From the NCBI GenBank assembly GCA_002748505.1, contig PDSN01000100.1, positions 1 through 17,364 of the forward strand: 17,364 nucleotides of DNA, read 5' to 3'. The translations under genes were made by a program, and so were the position numbers. Below are positions 14,597 to 17,364 of the stretch, piece by piece; the stretch's first letter is position 1; every line of letters starts with the position of its first letter. The notes under the pieces are model-generated. The model ran no database searches. It saw only the letters and a list, made by a program, of their open reading frames with translations, and was not told the origin of the DNA. Origin of the DNA: Gammaproteobacteria bacterium. Lineage in GTDB: Bacteria > Pseudomonadota > Gammaproteobacteria > Pseudomonadales > Halieaceae.

Positions 14597-15348
14597 CAGC
14601 CTCTATTTTTCGCCCTCAACAACTTATCGCCCACCGCGGCCAGAGTGCGACCTACCCCGAAAACACGATTATTGCACTGGAAGCGGCGGTCGCCGCGGGC
14701 GCACGCGCTATCGAAGTGGATGTGCAGTGCCTGGCCGACGACACACCGATTTTGTTTCACGATATCAATTTCAAACGGGTCTGCGCCGACAATCGCAAGC
14801 TCTTTTCCATCGACAAAAGCCAACTTGGCGAACTGTCCGCCTATGAACCCTCGCGCTTTGGCGATGAATTCAAAGGCACACCCATTGCCACGCTCGAAGA
14901 GCTGGTCAGTTTTTTGGAACAACATCCCGACATACACTGTTTTGTTGAAATAAAAAAACAGAGCATTCGCAAAATGGGTAAATTAAACTGCTTGAAAATG
15001 CTCGATCAGGTATTGGCACCAGTACATACACAATGCACGCTACTGAGCTACCACCGCGGTTTTGTAGAAACAGCGCTGAAGCAAAACCATTTCCCCATCG
15101 GTCTAATCATTCGCTTTCGCTGGCAGCTGCGCAGACTAAACCCCGCCCTGGCCGTGTGTTTTTGCGATGTAAAACGCATGCGCAAAAAAGACAACTTACA
15201 TGAGTTGCCCGTGCGCATCGCGGTGTACGAAGTCAGCGAAAAAGCCCTGGTCAGCCAATGGTTGGATCGCGGCGCGCGCTGGATAGAAACCAACGATATA
15301 GAAAAGCTGCTTAACGAGACTCCGGAACCGACCTGGCACAGTGCCTAA
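14593..15348 (+). CDS. Glycerophosphodiester phosphodiesterase family protein
   Basis: This TIM-barrel enzyme is predicted to hydrolyse glycerophosphodiesters to glycerol-3-phosphate and an alcohol. I choose ATG 14593 (251 residues), which overlaps the transglycosylase stop by four bases (ATGA). A longer frame from 14542 lacks family similarity. Visible motifs are LIAHRGQSATYPENT (His14, Glu23, Asn24), AIEVDVQ (Glu41, Asp43) and LFHD (His56). These supply the metal ligands and the two catalytic histidines. The C-terminal half has FVEIKKQ and the terminal ARWIETNDIEKLL. No signal peptide is apparent, so it is likely cytoplasmic like UgpQ. Confidence 0.9.
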   Translation: MTASIFRPQQLIAHRGQSATYPENTIIALEAAVAAGARAIEVDVQCLADDTPILFHDINFKRVCADNRKLFSIDKSQLGELSAYEPSRFGDEFKGTPIATLEELVSFLEQHPDIHCFVEIKKQSIRKMGKLNCLKMLDQVLAPVHTQCTLLSYHRGFVETALKQNHFPIGLIIRFRWQLRRLNPALAVCFCDVKRMRKKDNLHELPVRIAVYEVSEKALVSQWLDRGARWIETNDIEKLLNETPEPTWHSA

Positions 15349-15354
15349 CTGTGC
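15336..15354. repeat. Perfect 7-bp inverted repeat at convergent stop codons
   Basis: GCACAGT (15336-15342) and ACTGTGC (15348-15354) flank the five-base loop GCCTA. The phosphodiesterase TAA (15346-15348) and the MATE-gene TAG (15345-15347 on the minus strand) both lie in or at the edge of the loop. No T-run follows on either strand. The symmetry would let it act on both convergent transcripts, for example as an RNA end-stabilising hairpin or weak bidirectional terminator. The function is inferred. Confidence 0.45.
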
Positions 15355-16673
15355 GCTTCCTGCTCTGCCACCAGGTAGTGCACCGCTACCAGCGCGAGCA
15401 CGCCGAACAGCACCACTCCCACCGCCTCGCCGGCGAGCACACCTTTTGCACCGAACCACTGCGCGCCAAAATACGCGCAGGGAATGGTGCCCAATAGCGC
15501 TCTGGCGAAATTAAACACGGTCGCCCAGGCGGGCTTGCCGAGGTTATTAAAACTGGCGTTGGCCACAAACAACATGCCGTTAAACACAAAACAGCCCACC
15601 AGCACATGACAGAAAAAACGCATCAACTCAGCCGCTTCCGGGCCTGCGGAGAACACATTGACCAAGACATCGGTGAGCAACCACAGGGCAAGCCATATCA
15701 CGGCGACATAGGCACCATTAAAAATCATCGCGTCGCGCACCGTGCCCCTTACGCGATCAAAATGCTGCGCCCCCGCATTCTGGCCGATAATCGGCCCAAC
15801 CGCGCTGGACAGTGAAAAAATTGCCGCAAAGGCCACCGGAGAGACCCGCGCGATAATCGCTGCCCCCGCCACCGCGCCATCGCCAAACTGCGACATCATC
15901 TTGAGCACAAAACTGGAACCTATGGGCGTGGCGATATTGGTGAGCATGGCGGGGCCGCCGATCTGTAAAATGGGCGCGAGATCCTGGTACACCTCTCTAA
16001 GTGTCACCAAACGCGGTAGGTGGTGAACGTAGTAAACGGCGTGCCAGGCCCAGGCCAGACTCACAATACGCGACGCTGCCGAGGCCAATGCCGCACCTTC
16101 AACACCCAACCCGAGACCAAAGATCAGGATAGGATCTAATACGGCATTGACTATCGACCCCGCAAGCATCGCCCACAGCGCGCGCCTGGCGTCTCCGATG
16201 GCGCGTGTTGCCGCCGCCGCGCTCATGCCCAACACCAGTACCGGCATGTTGGGAATCACAATACGGGCGTAATCCAGGGCATACTCCAAAGTCAGCCCGC
16301 TGGCGCCCAACAGGTGTAGCAGCTCTTCCAGATAGCAAAACGCCAGCGCGGAAATCAACACCGACACGGCGCCATTGAAAAACAGGGAACTGGAGCAATA
16401 GCGCCCCGCCAACTCGCGATTATTATTGCCCTCGGAACGCGCTACCAGTGCCCCGGTGGCAATTTGCAGACCGATACTCACCGATACCAGGAAAAACAGC
16501 AGCGTGCCCGCAAACCCTACCGCCGCCGCCAGCTCCCTTTCGCCGAGCAAGGTGAGAAAATACATATCCACCAGATCTACGCCAAACATGGCCAGCAAGC
16601 CCACGGTGCTTGCGCCGGTCATACGTAGAACATGTCCCATGGTGGAGCCACGGAGGAAAACAGCTCGGCTCAT
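15345..16673 (-). CDS. MATE-family multidrug/cation antiporter
   Basis: This predicted inner-membrane exporter uses sodium or proton gradients to expel cationic drugs or metabolites. The 442 residues are mostly hydrophobic and fit 12 membrane helices in two halves. MATE-like features include GLLAMFGVDLVDMYFLTLLGERELAAAVGFAG in the first half. The second half has GGPAMLTNIATPIGSSFVLKM and SSAVGPIIGQNAGA, the latter resembling the conserved GQNxGA segment. The start ATG at 16673 has AGGG five bases upstream, while the inner Met12 has no ribosome-binding site. The substrate cannot be deduced. It converges on the phosphodiesterase gene with a 4-nt stop overlap. Confidence 0.92.
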   Translation of the reverse strand: MSRAVFLRGSTMGHVLRMTGASTVGLLAMFGVDLVDMYFLTLLGERELAAAVGFAGTLLFFLVSVSIGLQIATGALVARSEGNNNRELAGRYCSSSLFFNGAVSVLISALAFCYLEELLHLLGASGLTLEYALDYARIVIPNMPVLVLGMSAAAATRAIGDARRALWAMLAGSIVNAVLDPILIFGLGLGVEGAALASAASRIVSLAWAWHAVYYVHHLPRLVTLREVYQDLAPILQIGGPAMLTNIATPIGSSFVLKMMSQFGDGAVAGAAIIARVSPVAFAAIFSLSSAVGPIIGQNAGAQHFDRVRGTVRDAMIFNGAYVAVIWLALWLLTDVLVNVFSAGPEAAELMRFFCHVLVGCFVFNGMLFVANASFNNLGKPAWATVFNFARALLGTIPCAYFGAQWFGAKGVLAGEAVGVVLFGVLALVAVHYLVAEQEAHS

Positions 16674-16926
16674 ATTTGCCCTGATGGTAAGGATCGAACC
16701 CGGATGGGTACGTTCAATAGCGCCTTTACTTTGACCCTAAACAGCGCATAATATCGCATTCCAACCCCGCTGTATGTGCTTTTTGCGATGTCTCCCCCTG
16801 AATCACCTGCAATACCCCTGCTGCTGGGCTGGATGCTCGAACTTGCGCCGCGAACCGAACCTCAAAATTCAGCGCGATACGATCAAGCTGGAGCTGCACA
16901 TAACACACAACAACAAGGAGAAATCT
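16674..16926. other. Divergent region between the MATE gene and the peroxidase gene
   Basis: This 253-nt spacer carries the start signals of both flanking genes. It holds no recognisable gene. The reading frames that cross it are antisense to, or an upstream extension of, the peroxidase gene. No hairpin-plus-U terminator was seen. Confidence 0.4.
16725..16752 (+). promoter_or_regulatory. Candidate promoter for the glutathione peroxidase gene
   Basis: TTTACT (16725-16730) and CATAAT (16747-16752) have a 16-base spacer on the plus strand, matching consensus at four and five of six positions. It would leave a leader of about 165 nt before the ATG at 16927. No operator for a peroxide regulator could be recognised. 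Confidence 0.3.
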
Positions 16927-17364
16927 ATGACCTCTGTTTTTGATTTTAGCGCCGAAACAAGCGGCGGGCAGGAAAAACCGCTGGACGAGTATCGCGGTAA
17001 GGTACTGCTTATTGTCAACACCGCATCCAAATGCGGTCTCACCCCACAGTTTGAGGGCTTGGAAGCACTGTACGAAAAATACCGGGATCAAGGTTTGGTG
17101 ATTTTGGGCTTCCCCTGCAATCAATTCGCGAATCAAGACCCGGGCAGTAACGATGAAATTACCGAATTTTGCCAGTTGAACTACGGTGTCAGTTTTCCCA
17201 TGTTTGGCAAAATTGAAGTCAACGGCAGCGGCACAACTGAGCTCTACAAACACTTAAAATCGGCGGCCCCCGGTGCACTTGGCACCAAACGCATCAAGTG
17301 GAACTTCACCAAGTTTTTAGTCGATCAACAGGGCAATGTGGTCAAACGGTTCAGCCCCACCACC
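16927..17364 (+). CDS. Glutathione peroxidase family (thiol peroxidase), C-terminus off the window
   Basis: This is a thiol-dependent peroxidase reducing hydroperoxides. In bacteria it usually draws electrons from thioredoxin rather than glutathione. The visible 146 residues contain NTASKCGLTPQ with peroxidatic Cys36, GFPCNQFANQ with Gln70, and KWNFTKFLVD with Trp125-Asn126. Together these form the Cys-Gln-Trp-Asn tetrad of the family. Cys82 (EFCQLNYGVSFP) sits where the resolving Cys occurs in thioredoxin-type members. A strong AAGGAG (16915-16920) lies six bases before the ATG. The same frame stays open upstream to an ATG at 16774, but that part has no family similarity. About 15 residues are missing at the right edge. 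Confidence 0.94.
   Translation, partial: MTSVFDFSAETSGGQEKPLDEYRGKVLLIVNTASKCGLTPQFEGLEALYEKYRDQGLVILGFPCNQFANQDPGSNDEITEFCQLNYGVSFPMFGKIEVNGSGTTELYKHLKSAAPGALGTKRIKWNFTKFLVDQQGNVVKRFSPTT

Noticed and set aside
16686..16706. tRNA-like T-loop on the minus strand (GTTCGATCC, matching the GTTCRANYC consensus)
   Set aside because: The flanking stem bases do not pair beyond one G-C and two G-U, and there is no acceptor, D or anticodon arm. It is a chance match within the MATE 5' leader.
16726..17253. 175-codon open frame on the minus strand
   Set aside because: It is almost entirely antisense to the clearly homologous peroxidase gene and has no recognisable family features.
1..17364. Defence system, CRISPR array, prophage or integrative element
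   Set aside because: All genes have clear housekeeping or transporter identities, with conserved order on the left. I saw no regularly spaced repeats, integrase, transposase or attachment-site duplication.

Overview
The window is about 17.4 kb of ordinary-looking chromosome from a gammaproteobacterium. The gene order queC-queE-cpoB-pal-tolB-tolA-tolR-tolQ-ybgC-ruvB-ruvA-ruvC-yebC-aspS, read left to right and all on the minus strand, matches what I recall of the Pseudomonas aeruginosa tol-pal/ruv region. The proteins resemble pseudomonad and Cellvibrionales homologues, so I infer a Pseudomonas relative or a Cellvibrionales member. I cannot fix the genus. There are no rRNA or tRNA genes, no CRISPR array, and no insertion sequence, prophage or integrase.

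Positions 1-12160 are one strand-uniform block. In transcription order (from right to left) it holds an HU-like nucleoid protein with a histone-H1-like tail, an FmdB-type zinc-ribbon protein, aspartyl-tRNA synthetase, YebC, the Holliday-junction resolvase and branch-migration genes ruvC-ruvA-ruvB, the thioesterase ybgC, the cell-envelope genes tolQ-tolR-tolA-tolB-pal-cpoB, and the preQ0 (queuosine) genes queE-queC. Most junctions are tight (1-4 nt overlaps or 1-30 nt gaps), so much of the block is probably cotranscribed. A good sigma-70-like promoter lies in front of the zinc-ribbon gene. The Tol-Pal products form one trans-envelope machine: TolQ-TolR motor, TolA transducer, TolB-Pal at the outer membrane, and CpoB linking it to peptidoglycan synthesis.

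Positions 12161-12523 are a 363 nt non-coding divergent spacer. Positions 12524-15348 run on the plus strand: a proS (prolyl-tRNA synthetase) that is visibly broken, an exported SLT-type lytic transglycosylase and a glycerophosphodiester phosphodiesterase, linked by overlapping reading frames. Positions 15345-16673 (minus) encode a MATE-family multidrug exporter whose stop codon overlaps the converging phosphodiesterase stop. From 16927 to the right edge is a glutathione-peroxidase-family gene, cut by the window end.

The most important irregularity is proS. About 75 residues are missing from the middle relative to E. coli ProRS, the two halves are in different frames, and the lost part includes active-site strands. 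Because ProRS is essential, this is either a decayed or duplicate copy or a sequence/assembly deletion. Other points of interest are a 51-bp tandem repeat in cpoB, a Lys/Trp/Pro octapeptide repeat in tolA in place of the usual Ala/Lys/Glu-rich stalk, the H1-like tail on the HU protein, and a perfect hairpin that places two convergent stop codons in its loop. I found no convincing previously undescribed multi-gene system.
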